64,000 nucleotides of DNA from an uncultured Ferrovum sp. (GTDB taxonomy: Bacteria > Pseudomonadota > Gammaproteobacteria > Burkholderiales > Ferrovaceae). Each line of letters opens with the position of its first letter. Positions within the stretch are counted from its first letter, which is position 1. Positions 42,418-51,843 of this stretch are shown here, piece after piece. The notes beneath the pieces were generated by a model. The model worked only from the letters and a program-made list of their open reading frames with translations. It did no database searches and was not told the origin of the DNA. Location: NCBI GenBank assembly GCA_903893215.1, contig CAITLJ010000019.1, forward strand, positions 1 to 64,000, in the 5' to 3' direction. The position numbers and the translations under genes are program-made.

Positions 42418-44448
42418 ATGAAATGGGTCACCCTGGGAGTACTCACCATGTGTTTTTTCCATACCACGGCCAATGCCGCGGACAGCAAGCCCTCCGGCGT
42501 TGATCAGCGCTATGTCGATGTCTCGGTGCGACCGCAGGATGACCTGTTCACGTATGCCAATGGCAAGTGGCTGCGCGACGTGCCGATTCCTGCCGACCGT
42601 GGCCGGTTCGGTGCCTTCGACCAGTTGCGCGACCAGTCGGAAGCCAATGTGCGTGCCATCATCGAAGGGCTGACGGCGCGCCATGACCTTCCGGCAGGCA
42701 GCGACGCGGCAAAGATTGCTGCCCTTTACCAGAGCTTCATGGACGAGGCAGGTATCGAGCAACGCGACGCCAGGCCGCTGCTGGCCCTGTTCACCCGCAT
42801 CGATGCTGCCAAGTCGCGAGCGCAGATGCCAGCACTGCTCGCCGACCTGGGCCGGCAGGGCATCACCACCCCGGTAGGTATGGGGGTGGAACAGGACGCG
42901 CGCGATTCCACCCGCTATCTGCTGCATGTGGTGCAGGACGGTACGGGACTGCCGGACCGCGATTACTACCTCAAAGCCGACGATCAAAAACTGAGCGCCG
43001 TACGCGCCGCCTATCAGACATTCATTGCCCACACGTTCGGCATGCTCGGTTTGCCTGACGCGGACCAACAGGCGGCCAGGGTGGTCGGGATCGAAACCGC
43101 GCTCGCGCGCGTGCAGATCACCAAGGTAGCTCTGCGCGACCCGGTCAAGACCTATAACAAAATGAGCGTTGAAGACTTACAGAAGCGCGCGCCAGCCTAT
43201 GACTGGCCGGCCTTGCTGGAAGCCAGTGGCATCCCCGCCAGTCAGACCCATGAGCTGATCGTGGTTACGCCTTCGTTTTTTGATGACAGCTCGCGGGTGC
43301 TGGCCGAGTTGTCGATGGACGACCTGCGCACCTACCTGAAATGGCAATCGGCCCGCGCCCTGATGCCTCTGCTCAGCAAGCGGTTTGTCGACGCGCACTT
43401 CGATTTCTATGGCAAGACCCTGCGTGGTGTGCCGGAAAACCGCCCGCGCTGGAAGCGCGGCGTCGAGATGGTCGAGAAGGGGCTGGGCGAAGCCGTGGGC
43501 CGGGAATATGTGGAGCGGCATTTTCCGCCGCAGGCCAAGGCACGCATGGACGCTTTGGTGGCCAACCTGATGACGGCCTACCGTCAGAGCATCGACAACC
43601 TGTCGTGGATGACGGCAGCCACCCGCACGGCCGCACAGGCCAAGCTTGCCAAGTACACCGTGAAGATCGGTTATCCGGTGCGCTGGCGCGACTATACCCG
43701 GCTGGAAGTGCAGGCCAACGATCTGGTCGGCAATTACGCGCGGATCGAAGCCTTCGAGACCGATCGTCACCTCGCACGGTTGGGCAAGCCGGTAGACCGC
43801 GACGAATGGGGCATGACACCGCAGACGGTCAACGCCTACTACAACCCCGGCATGAACGAGATCGTCTTTCCGGCGGCCATCCTGCAGCCGCCATTCTTTG
43901 ATTTCCAGGCGGATGACGCCGTCAATTACGGCGGGATTGGCGCAGTGATCGGTCATGAAATCAGCCACGGCTTCGATGATCAGGGCAGCCAGTTCGACGG
44001 CGACGGCAATCTGCGCGACTGGTGGACCAGCGAGGACCACACCCGGTTTGCGGCCCGGACTGATCGGCTGGTGGCCCAGTACGAACGCTACGAGCCAGTT
44101 CCAGGCTACAAGGTCAACGGCAAGCTCACCCTGGGTGAGAACATTGCCGACAATTCCGGCCTGGCCATCGCGTACAAGGCCTATCACCTGTCGTTGGGTG
44201 GTAAGGACGCGGCGGTGATCGACGGCATGAGTGGTGATCAGCGCCTGTACATGGGCTGGGTGCAGGTCTGGCGCGGCAAGGCGCGGGAATCCGAAGCCAT
44301 CCGGCTGATCAAGGTCGACCCGCACTCGCCGGCCGAGGTGCGTGGCAATGGCACCCTGGTCAACCAGCCGGGCTTTTACGAAGCCTTCGGTCTGAAGCCG
44401 GGTGATCGTCTGTACCTGCCGCAAGATCAACGGGTGACCATATGGTAA
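42418..44448 (+). CDS. pepO: M13-family metallopeptidase (PepO/neprilysin-like), copy 1
   Basis: Exported zinc endopeptidase of 676 aa. The start ATG at 42418 has GAGGAG upstream and gives a signal peptide ending near TANA-A; the frame also opens 51 bp earlier. Zinc motif HEISH is at 513-517, third ligand Glu574 in ENIADNSG (with Asp578), substrate motif NAYYNPGMNEIVFPAAIL, and the family C-terminus is DRLYLPQDQRVTIW. Its last 7 bp overlap the second copy. Confidence 0.93.
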   Translation: MKWVTLGVLTMCFFHTTANAADSKPSGVDQRYVDVSVRPQDDLFTYANGKWLRDVPIPADRGRFGAFDQLRDQSEANVRAIIEGLTARHDLPAGSDAAKIAALYQSFMDEAGIEQRDARPLLALFTRIDAAKSRAQMPALLADLGRQGITTPVGMGVEQDARDSTRYLLHVVQDGTGLPDRDYYLKADDQKLSAVRAAYQTFIAHTFGMLGLPDADQQAARVVGIETALARVQITKVALRDPVKTYNKMSVEDLQKRAPAYDWPALLEASGIPASQTHELIVVTPSFFDDSSRVLAELSMDDLRTYLKWQSARALMPLLSKRFVDAHFDFYGKTLRGVPENRPRWKRGVEMVEKGLGEAVGREYVERHFPPQAKARMDALVANLMTAYRQSIDNLSWMTAATRTAAQAKLAKYTVKIGYPVRWRDYTRLEVQANDLVGNYARIEAFETDRHLARLGKPVDRDEWGMTPQTVNAYYNPGMNEIVFPAAILQPPFFDFQADDAVNYGGIGAVIGHEISHGFDDQGSQFDGDGNLRDWWTSEDHTRFAARTDRLVAQYERYEPVPGYKVNGKLTLGENIADNSGLAIAYKAYHLSLGGKDAAVIDGMSGDQRLYMGWVQVWRGKARESEAIRLIKVDPHSPAEVRGNGTLVNQPGFYEAFGLKPGDRLYLPQDQRVTIW

Positions 44449-46529
44449 GCAGCGCCGACGTACGGGGGCGACGGTGTGCGCGCTGGCTGGCGCGCGTGAC
44501 AGGCAGTGCGGCGTTTGCGCTGATGCTGCAGCTCAACGCGATGGATCCGGCCTGTGCTGCAGACAGCAAACGGATCGGCATCTCGCCCGACTGGATGGAC
44601 CCCGCCGTTTCGCCACGTGCCGACCTGTTTCAGGCGGCCAACGGGCGCTGGCTGGCCACCCATCCGATCCCGGCCGACCGGTCCACTTACGGCATCGATG
44701 CCTATACGCAGGAGCAGACGCTGCTGCAGTTGCGCGCCCTGGTTGAGGAACTGACCGCTCGCACCGATTTGGCACCGGGTAGTGACGATGCCCGGCTGGC
44801 CGATCTTTACCGTGATTTCATGGACGAGGCCGGCGCCGATCGTCTGGGGCTGCAGCCGGTGCAGCCACTGCTTGCCATCGTTGACCAGCTGCAGTCACGC
44901 ACGCAGCTCGGTAGCGTGTTTGGCCAGGTCGCCGCCGCTGGCGTGCAGGTGCCGGTGGAACTGGATACGGTGGCGGATGAGCGGCAGAGCAGCCGCTACG
45001 CCGTCCATCTTTCCCAGGCTGGCTTGTCCTTGCCGGACCGCGATTACTACCTTCTCAACGACGCGCGCCTGCGCGGCATCCGCAAGCAGTTTCTGCCTTA
45101 CGCCGCCGCTCTGCTGGTACGCGGCGGCGTTGCGGTGGCGCAGTCCGATGCAGCAGCCCGACAGGTGCTGGCCTTCGAGACCAGGCTTGCGGCGCTGCAG
45201 TGGTCGCGCGTGCGCAACCGCGATCCGCTCCGGGTTTACAATCCGCGCTCGCTGGTCGCCCTGCAGCGCATGGCACCCCACCTGGACTGGCCCACGCTGC
45301 TCGGCGCACAGTTCGTGCCGACGGACCCCGGCACGCTGATCGTGGCGCAACCCGACTTCATTGTCGGCCTGGATCGGCTGCTCGCCCATACCCCCCTGTC
45401 CGTGATCCGCAATGCACTGCGTGTGCAGGTGTTGCGATCGGCCGCGCCTTGGCTGGATGCCGATACGGTCGCCTTGTCCTATGCGTTTGAAGCCGGCGTG
45501 CTGCGTGGCGTACCGCAACAACAACCGCGCTGGAAGCGCGGTCTCAACCTGCTGGAGGCCACCTACGGTGAGGCGCTTGGACGGCTGTATGTCGAGCGGC
45601 ACTTTCCGCCACAGGCCAAGGCCGGTGTGCAAGCCGTGGTGGATCACCTGATCACCGCCTATGCCGACAGCATTGCACAGCTTGACTGGCTGGCACCGGC
45701 CACCCGCACCGAAGCCCTGTCCAAGCTGCGCCAGATTCGCCCCAAGCTCGGCTATCCGGTTCGCTGGCGTGATTACAGCGCCTGCCAGGTCAAGCCCGGC
45801 GACCTGTTCGGCAATGTGCAGCGTGCCGGTCGCTGCGACATGCAACGGCGCAATGCGCGGCTGCGCGAGCCGGTGGACCGGGATGAATGGCAGATGACGC
45901 CGCAAACGGTGAATGCCTACTACGAACCCACCCTGAACGAGATCGTGTTTCCAGCGGCTCAACTGCAGGTGCCGTACTTTGACGTCGCCGCGGATGATGC
46001 GGCCAATTACGGCAATATCGGCTTTGTGATCGGTCATGAGCTGTCGCATGCGTTCGATGACCAGGGCAGCCAGTTCGATGGGCAGGGCAACCTGCGTGAC
46101 TGGTGGACGCCCGCTGATCACCGTCAGTTTGTTACCCGCACCGCAGCGCTGGTTGCGCAATACGACGCACTGATTCCCTTGCCGGGCAGTCATGTCAACG
46201 GACAGCTCACGCTGGGCGAAAACATTGCGGACAATGTCGGGCTGACGATTGCCTGGAAAGCCTGGCAGGCCAGCCTGCAGGGTCACGAGGCTCCGGTGAT
46301 TGACGGCTTGACGGGTGCACAGCGCTTTTTTATCAGTTACGCGCAAAGCTGGTTGGGCGAGGTACGCGAGGAAGAAGAGCGCCAGCGCCTGAAGACCGAC
46401 CCGCATGCACCGCTTGCGGTGCGCACCAACCAGACGGTGCGCAACCAGGATGCCTTTTACGAAGCTTTTGGCGTGCAGCCAGGCGACCCGATGTGGCTGC
46501 CACCTGCCCAGCGAGTGCATCTCTGGTGA
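44442..46529 (+). CDS. M13-family metallopeptidase (PepO/neprilysin-like), copy 2
   Basis: Paralogue of the preceding gene, 695 aa, overlapping it by 7 bp (ATG within ATATGGTAA). Residues 1-40 look like a signal peptide with a hydrophobic core and ACAAD end. HELSH is at 532-536 and Glu593 in ENIADNVG; the motif NAYYEPTLNEIVFPAAQL is retained. Both active sites are intact, so the duplication is old and probably functional, with different peptide preferences. The proteins end almost identically in a pattern of the LxLPxxQRVxxW type. Confidence 0.92.
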   Translation: MVSSADVRGRRCARWLARVTGSAAFALMLQLNAMDPACAADSKRIGISPDWMDPAVSPRADLFQAANGRWLATHPIPADRSTYGIDAYTQEQTLLQLRALVEELTARTDLAPGSDDARLADLYRDFMDEAGADRLGLQPVQPLLAIVDQLQSRTQLGSVFGQVAAAGVQVPVELDTVADERQSSRYAVHLSQAGLSLPDRDYYLLNDARLRGIRKQFLPYAAALLVRGGVAVAQSDAAARQVLAFETRLAALQWSRVRNRDPLRVYNPRSLVALQRMAPHLDWPTLLGAQFVPTDPGTLIVAQPDFIVGLDRLLAHTPLSVIRNALRVQVLRSAAPWLDADTVALSYAFEAGVLRGVPQQQPRWKRGLNLLEATYGEALGRLYVERHFPPQAKAGVQAVVDHLITAYADSIAQLDWLAPATRTEALSKLRQIRPKLGYPVRWRDYSACQVKPGDLFGNVQRAGRCDMQRRNARLREPVDRDEWQMTPQTVNAYYEPTLNEIVFPAAQLQVPYFDVAADDAANYGNIGFVIGHELSHAFDDQGSQFDGQGNLRDWWTPADHRQFVTRTAALVAQYDALIPLPGSHVNGQLTLGENIADNVGLTIAWKAWQASLQGHEAPVIDGLTGAQRFFISYAQSWLGEVREEEERQRLKTDPHAPLAVRTNQTVRNQDAFYEAFGVQPGDPMWLPPAQRVHLW

Positions 46530-46531
46530 AC

Positions 46532-47386
46532 ATGGCTGGTTATCTGCGGCTGTTGTTTCTGGCCGCAGTCTGGGGAAGTTCCTTCCTGTTCATGCGCCTG
46601 GCCGTGCCGGTGGTGGGGGCCGGCACAGTGGTGTTCAGTCGTCTGGTGCTGGCCAGCGTATTCCTGACCGTGGTCTGCCGCCTGGCCGGCCAGCCACTGT
46701 TGTGGCGTCAGTATTGGCGCAATTACCTGTTGCTGGGTCTGCTCAACACCGGACTGCCTTTTCTGCTGTTTGGCCTCGCCGCCGAACGGCTGCCGGCGGG
46801 CTTGCTGTCGATTCTGAATGCCACCACCACCCTGTGGGGTACGGTAGTCGGGGCGATCTGGGCGCGATCAGGACTCACACCGTTGACTGTGGCAGGTCTG
46901 GCACTTGGTTTTCTGGGTGTCGCCGGGCTGGCCGGGCTCGATCCGGCAGCGGTGCAGCAGGGCGCGCCAGTCGCCATCCTGTGTGGTCTGACTGCCACGC
47001 TTTGTTATGGCCTGGGTGCCACGGCCACCCGCTTCGGACCGAAGATTCCGCCACTTGCCACCGCGCAGGGCAGCGTCGGGGCTGCCACCTTGATGGTGTT
47101 GCCAGTGCTGTGGTTGGATCCGCCACACATGGTGCCGGGTCCCACTGTGCTGGCGGCTTTGCTGGCACTTGGCCTGCTCTGCAGTGGCGTGGCCTACATG
47201 ATTTATTTTGACCTGCTGGCCCGTTATCGGGCGCAGCAGGTGCTGAGTGTGGCGTTTCTGATTCCCTTGTTCGGCCTGTTATGGGGATGCCTGTTTCTGG
47301 GAGAACAGGTGGGGTGGAGCACACTTTGGGGGGGCGCAGCGGTGCTTGGCGGTACTGCCTTGGTGAATCGGGCACAACGCACCTGA
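46532..47386 (+). CDS. EamA/DMT-family transporter
   Basis: Inner-membrane drug/metabolite transporter of 284 aa with about ten helices in two EamA halves. It has the typical N-terminal AAVWGSSFLFMRLAVPVVG and the second-half FLIPLFGLLWGCLFLGE. The substrate is unknown, probably export of an amino acid or metabolite. ATG at 46532 is preferred; GTG at 46526 overlaps the peptidase stop. A LexA box begins 14 bp after its stop. Confidence 0.85.
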   Translation: MAGYLRLLFLAAVWGSSFLFMRLAVPVVGAGTVVFSRLVLASVFLTVVCRLAGQPLLWRQYWRNYLLLGLLNTGLPFLLFGLAAERLPAGLLSILNATTTLWGTVVGAIWARSGLTPLTVAGLALGFLGVAGLAGLDPAAVQQGAPVAILCGLTATLCYGLGATATRFGPKIPPLATAQGSVGAATLMVLPVLWLDPPHMVPGPTVLAALLALGLLCSGVAYMIYFDLLARYRAQQVLSVAFLIPLFGLLWGCLFLGEQVGWSTLWGGAAVLGGTALVNRAQRT

Positions 47387-47399
47387 CCTGCCAGTCATG

Positions 47400-47415
47400 C
47401 TGTATATTCATACAG
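47400..47415 (+). promoter_or_regulatory. LexA-binding box of dnaE2
   Basis: CTGTATATTCATACAG is a perfect CTGT-N8-ACAG SOS box. It ends 1 bp before the dnaE2 start codon. TATATT inside it can serve as a -10, which would place the transcript start at or near the ATG. Confidence 0.92.
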
Positions 47416-47416
47416 T

Positions 47417-50400
47417 ATGACTGATGCACCTCTACCTACCGATGCCTTGTCCGCAGCACAGGTCAACGTCGCCGTGCCGGACTACGCCGAACTGCATTGC
47501 ATGAGCAATTTCAGTTTTTTGCGCGGTGCTTCGCACCCGGAAGAACTGGTGGCGCAGGCGCATCAGCTGGGCTATCGCGCCATCGCCCTGACCGATGAAT
47601 GCTCGCTGGCCGGCGTGGTGCGTGCTCACGGCGAAGCCAGGCGGTTGGGCATCCAGTTGCTGATCGGAGCCGAATTTCGCTTTCCATGGATACCGGGAGG
47701 TTCCGCGCTACCCGACTGGCAACTGGTGGTGCTCGCCACAGACCGGGCTGGCTATGGCCGGCTGTGTGCCCTGATCACCCTGGCGCGACGGCGCGCACCC
47801 AAGGGTCAATACCAGATCACACTGGACGATCTGGCGGATGGCCTGCCCGGATGTCTGGTGATCTGGTACCCGGACCTGGCGGAGGCCGGTCAAGGGCACG
47901 CGTACGATGACCTGTTCGAGCAGGCGCTGTGGCTGGCCGACCGGTTCCAGGGTCGATCATGGCTGGGATGTGAGGAGTTCGGCCTGGCGGGCCGGGCACA
48001 GCGCGACCTGACCCGCCAGGCGCTGGCACTGTATGCCGCCATGCCACTGGTGGCCAGCAACGATGTGCATATGCATCGGCGCAGCCGGCGCGTGTTGCAG
48101 GACACCTTGACTGCAGTGCGGCTTGGCAAGCCGCTGGCACAAGCCGGGTATGCACTGTTTCCCAATGGTGAGCGCCACTTGCGAACGCGCGCACGGATTG
48201 CGCGCATCCACCCGCCAGGACAGGTGGCTGCCACGTTGGAAATTGCCGCGCGTTGCGATTTTTCGCTCGAACAGTTGCGTTACGAATATCCGGAAGAACT
48301 GGTGCCATCCGGCCTGACGGCCACCGAACATCTGCGCATGCTCACCGAAGCCGGCTTTCAGCGCCGTTTCGCCAATCTGGCCGAACAGGACAGTGCCCGC
48401 CATCAAAAGGTGCGTGCACAGATTGCCCATGAACTGGCCTTGATCAGCGAACTGGGCTACGAGCCATTTTTCCTCACCGTACATGACATCGTGCGCTTTG
48501 CCCGCAGCCGCGGCATCCTCTGCCAGGGGCGTGGTTCTGCGGCCAATTCTGCGGTCTGTTTTTGCCTGGGCATCACCGAAGTCGATCCCGCACGCATGGA
48601 AATGTTGTTCGAGCGTTTCGTGTCGCGCGAGCGCAAAGAGCCACCAGACATCGACGTGGACTTTGAACACGATCGCCGCGAAGAGGTCCTGCAGTACCTT
48701 TATGCCAAGTACGGTCGAGAACGCGCTGCGCTGGCCGCTACGGTCATCTGCTATCGGCCACGCAGTGCAGTGCGCGATGCCGGCAAGGCACTCGGTTTTG
48801 ATGCCGGACAGGTGGATGCCCTGGCGCGAGCACTGGCCTGGTGGGATGGTGCACGGGTGGCCGATGAACGGATCATCGAAGCTGGCCTGGATCCGCAGTC
48901 GCCCGCGTTACGGCGCCTGATGCAGGTGGTCAATGCACTGGTCGGCTTTCCGCGGCACCTGTCCCAGCATGTGGGGGGATTCGTGATCTCGCGCGGACCG
49001 CTGTCCGAACTGGTGCCAGTGGAAAATGCCGCAATGGCAGGGCGCACCATCATCCAGTGGGACAAGGATGATCTGGATGCGCTGGGACTGCTCAAGGTGG
49101 ATTGTCTGGCGCTTGGCATGCTGTCTGCGCTGCGCCGGGCGATGAACCTGGTTGGTGGATTGCAGGGCCGTCCCTTCGGCCTGGCCGATATCCCGGCCGA
49201 GGACCCGGCGGTGTATCGCATGCTGTCGCAGGCGGACTCGGTCGGCGTGTTTCAGGTGGAGTCACGCGCACAGATGGCCATGCTGCCGCGCCTGCAGCCA
49301 CGCACGTACTACGATCTGGTGATCCAGGTGGCGATCGTGCGTCCAGGACCGATCCAGGGGGGCATGGTGCACCCGTATCTGCGCCGGCGCCGCGGACTGG
49401 AACCGGTGGCCTATCCCAGTGTGGAAGTGCAAGCGGTACTCAAACGCACGCTCGGTGTGCCGATTTTCCAGGAACAGGTGATGCAGCTGGCCATTGTGGC
49501 GGCCGGCTTTTCGCCGGGAGAAGCCGACCAGTTACGCCGTGCCATGGCCGCCTGGAAACGCAAGGGCGGCATGCAGCCCTATCGTGAGCGCATCCTGTCC
49601 GGCATGCTGGCGCGCGGGTATCAACAGGCCTTTGCCGAGCAGATCTTTCTGCAGATCGAGGGCTTTGGCGAATATGGTTTTCCGGAATCGCATGCCGCCA
49701 GTTTTGCCTTGCTGGTCTATGCATCGGCGTGGCTGAAATGTCATTACCCGGCAGCTTTTACCTGCGCCTTGCTCAATTCCTTACCGATGGGCTTCTATTC
49801 TGCATCGCAACTGGTGCAGGACGTGCAAAGGCATGGCGTGACGGTATTGCCGCCCCGGGTGGAAACCAGCCAATGGGAGAGCGTGCTGACCGCAGAGCGT
49901 GCCATCCTGCTGGGGCTGCATCGCATTCAGGGGCTGGGACAGGATGCAGCTATCCGTTTGTTGGCGGCGCGTTCCGCACAGCCTTTCCGCGATGTGCAGG
50001 ATCTGGCCCGGCGTACGCTGCTCAACCGAGGTCATCTGGAAGCGCTGGCAGCGGCCGATGCCCTGGCCGGGCTGGCAGGTCACCGCCATGCAGCACGCTG
50101 GGCGGTGCAGGCGGTCGAGGCGCCTTTGCCATTGTTTGCCCACCTGGAGGAAGCCGGCATGGCGGGAGCTGGAGCTGGAGCCTTAGCCCGAGCCGAAGCT
50201 GGAGCCGAAGCTGGAGATGGAGTCGGAGCTGCCAGCATCAGCGAGGACGCAGGCGACTCCGCGTATCTGCCGGCACCGCGTGAGGGACGCGACATTCTGG
50301 CGGATTATGCCGCTTTGGGCCTGACCCTGCGCCGCCATCCGCTTGCCTTGCTGCGGGAGCGCATGCGCGAACAGCGCTTGCTCAGTGCCAGCGAATTGTT

Positions 50401-50698
50401 GCCACTGGGGGATGGCGCGATTGCCCGGGTGGCTGGAATTGTCACGTGCCGCCAGCGTCCCGGCACTGCGGCAGGCGTCACCTTCGTGACGCTGGAAGAC
50501 GAAACCGGCATGATCAATGTGGTGGTGTGGCGTGATATCGCCGAGCGCCAGCGTCGCGAACTGCTCGGCGCAAGCCTGCTTGCAGTGTATGGCGTACTGC
50601 AGCGGCAAGGCAGCGTGATCCATCTGGTGGCCCGCCGTCTGGTGGATCGCAGTGCCTGGCTGGGGGCACTCGACCTGCGCTCCCGCAACTTTCACTAA
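47417..50698 (+). CDS. dnaE2: Error-prone DNA polymerase III alpha subunit DnaE2 (ImuC)
   Basis: SOS-induced mutagenic polymerase of 1,093 aa. An N-terminal PHP domain begins YAELHCMSNFSFLRGASHPEEL. The palm holds the catalytic aspartates in PPDIDVDF (Asp411, Asp413 and Asp415). Fingers, helix-hairpin-helix and a C-terminal OB domain (GDGAIARVAGIVTCRQRPGTAAG) follow. Residues about 916-938 are an Ala/Gly/Glu low-complexity linker made of imperfect GAGCYG hexamers. A perfect LexA box abuts the ATG, and no ribosome-binding site is possible there, so translation may be leaderless. The usual partners imuA and imuB are not adjacent. The stop codon lies inside a heptamer repeat array. Confidence 0.95.
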   Translation: MTDAPLPTDALSAAQVNVAVPDYAELHCMSNFSFLRGASHPEELVAQAHQLGYRAIALTDECSLAGVVRAHGEARRLGIQLLIGAEFRFPWIPGGSALPDWQLVVLATDRAGYGRLCALITLARRRAPKGQYQITLDDLADGLPGCLVIWYPDLAEAGQGHAYDDLFEQALWLADRFQGRSWLGCEEFGLAGRAQRDLTRQALALYAAMPLVASNDVHMHRRSRRVLQDTLTAVRLGKPLAQAGYALFPNGERHLRTRARIARIHPPGQVAATLEIAARCDFSLEQLRYEYPEELVPSGLTATEHLRMLTEAGFQRRFANLAEQDSARHQKVRAQIAHELALISELGYEPFFLTVHDIVRFARSRGILCQGRGSAANSAVCFCLGITEVDPARMEMLFERFVSRERKEPPDIDVDFEHDRREEVLQYLYAKYGRERAALAATVICYRPRSAVRDAGKALGFDAGQVDALARALAWWDGARVADERIIEAGLDPQSPALRRLMQVVNALVGFPRHLSQHVGGFVISRGPLSELVPVENAAMAGRTIIQWDKDDLDALGLLKVDCLALGMLSALRRAMNLVGGLQGRPFGLADIPAEDPAVYRMLSQADSVGVFQVESRAQMAMLPRLQPRTYYDLVIQVAIVRPGPIQGGMVHPYLRRRRGLEPVAYPSVEVQAVLKRTLGVPIFQEQVMQLAIVAAGFSPGEADQLRRAMAAWKRKGGMQPYRERILSGMLARGYQQAFAEQIFLQIEGFGEYGFPESHAASFALLVYASAWLKCHYPAAFTCALLNSLPMGFYSASQLVQDVQRHGVTVLPPRVETSQWESVLTAERAILLGLHRIQGLGQDAAIRLLAARSAQPFRDVQDLARRTLLNRGHLEALAAADALAGLAGHRHAARWAVQAVEAPLPLFAHLEEAGMAGAGAGALARAEAGAEAGDGVGAASISEDAGDSAYLPAPREGRDILADYAALGLTLRRHPLALLRERMREQRLLSASELLPLGDGAIARVAGIVTCRQRPGTAAGVTFVTLEDETGMINVVVWRDIAERQRRELLGASLLAVYGVLQRQGSVIHLVARRLVDRSAWLGALDLRSRNFH

Positions 50699-50735
50699 CC
50701 ACTAACCACTAACCACTAACGACTGGCAACTGACG
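50694..50735. repeat. Heptanucleotide tandem array at the dnaE2 3' end
   Basis: Six 7-bp units read ACTAACC three times, then ACTAACG, ACTGGCA and ACTGACG. The array starts within the last dnaE2 codons and fills the spacer to the convergent mtnA stop. Confidence 0.8.
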
Positions 50736-50736
50736 A

Positions 50737-51843
50737 TCAGGCCTGGCAGTGCGCGCGCAGTTCGGCCATGCCTGTGCCCGTTGCCGGAAACACGCCATGT
50801 TCGGTGATCAGCGCACTGACCAGCCGCGCCGGGGTCACATCAAATGCCGGGTTGGCGCAGGCCACGCCCTCGGGCACCACCTGTACCTGCATGATCCCGC
50901 CAGCGGCGGTGCGTCCCTGCACCCAGGCCACCTCGGCGGCTGCCCGTTCCTCGATCGGAATCTCCTGCAGCGCATCCTGCACCGTCCAGTCGATGGTGGG
51001 GGAGGGAACCGCAGCATAGAACGGAATGCCGCAATCTTGCGCAGCCAGGGCTTTCAGATAGGTGCCGATTTTGTTGCACACATCGCCCTGTCGGCTGACC
51101 CGGTCGGCGCCGACCATCACCAGATCGACCAGCCCTTGCTGGATAAGGTGTCCGCCGGCGTTGTCGGCCACGTAGAGCACCGGAATATCGGCACCGGCCA
51201 ATTCCCAGGCGGTCAGTGCGCCCTGGTTGCGCGGTCGGGTTTCGTCGGCATACACCTGCAACGGCAGGCCGGCCTGCCGGGCCAGGAACAGCGGTGCCAA
51301 TGCCGTGCCCCAACCCGTGGTGGCCAGCCAGCCGGCATTGCAGTGGGTCAGCACGCGCACTGGTACGCCGGTGCGCGCGTGAATGTTCTGCAGCAAGCGC
51401 AGGCCGTGCTTACCAATGGCCAGGTTTTGCGCAGTATCTTCGGCACACAGCGCACTGGCCTCTGCAACTGCGACACCCAGCCGCGCTTCCGGCGGCAAGC
51501 CCAGCAAACGGTGCTGCATGCGCTGCAACGCCCAGGCCAGATTGACGGCGGTTGGCCGGGTGGCGGCCAGTTGGCGGATCCGCTGCTGCAGATGCGCGTC
51601 GCTGCTGTCCTCATGCACTGCAAATACACAACCCCAGGCCGCCACTGCGCCGATCAGCGGCGCACCACGGATCAGCATGCTGCGAATCGCCTCGGCAGCC
51701 TGATCGCAGGTGGACAAGCGTATCCAATGCAGTTCATAGGGCAGTCGGGTCTGGTCGATCACGTCCAGCCAGCGTCCTGCAGCATCCAGCCTGATCGGGC
51801 TTGGTGTCTGGGGCGGAATGGATGCGTGCATATCGGGTTTCAC
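50737..51843 (-). CDS. mtnA: S-methyl-5-thioribose-1-phosphate isomerase MtnA
   Basis: Methionine-salvage isomerase of 368 aa converting methylthioribose-1-phosphate to the ribulose form. RGAPLIGAVAAWG binds phosphate; catalytic Cys is in THCNAG and Asp in MVGADRV, both in their usual order. NKIGTYLKA and DWTVQDALQEIPIEER are also typical. GTG at 51843 overlaps the FAD-oxidase stop (GTGA); ATG at 51831 is an alternative. No other mtn genes are in the window. Confidence 0.93.
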   Translation of the reverse strand: MKPDMHASIPPQTPSPIRLDAAGRWLDVIDQTRLPYELHWIRLSTCDQAAEAIRSMLIRGAPLIGAVAAWGCVFAVHEDSSDAHLQQRIRQLAATRPTAVNLAWALQRMQHRLLGLPPEARLGVAVAEASALCAEDTAQNLAIGKHGLRLLQNIHARTGVPVRVLTHCNAGWLATTGWGTALAPLFLARQAGLPLQVYADETRPRNQGALTAWELAGADIPVLYVADNAGGHLIQQGLVDLVMVGADRVSRQGDVCNKIGTYLKALAAQDCGIPFYAAVPSPTIDWTVQDALQEIPIEERAAAEVAWVQGRTAAGGIMQVQVVPEGVACANPAFDVTPARLVSALITEHGVFPATGTGMAELRAHCQA

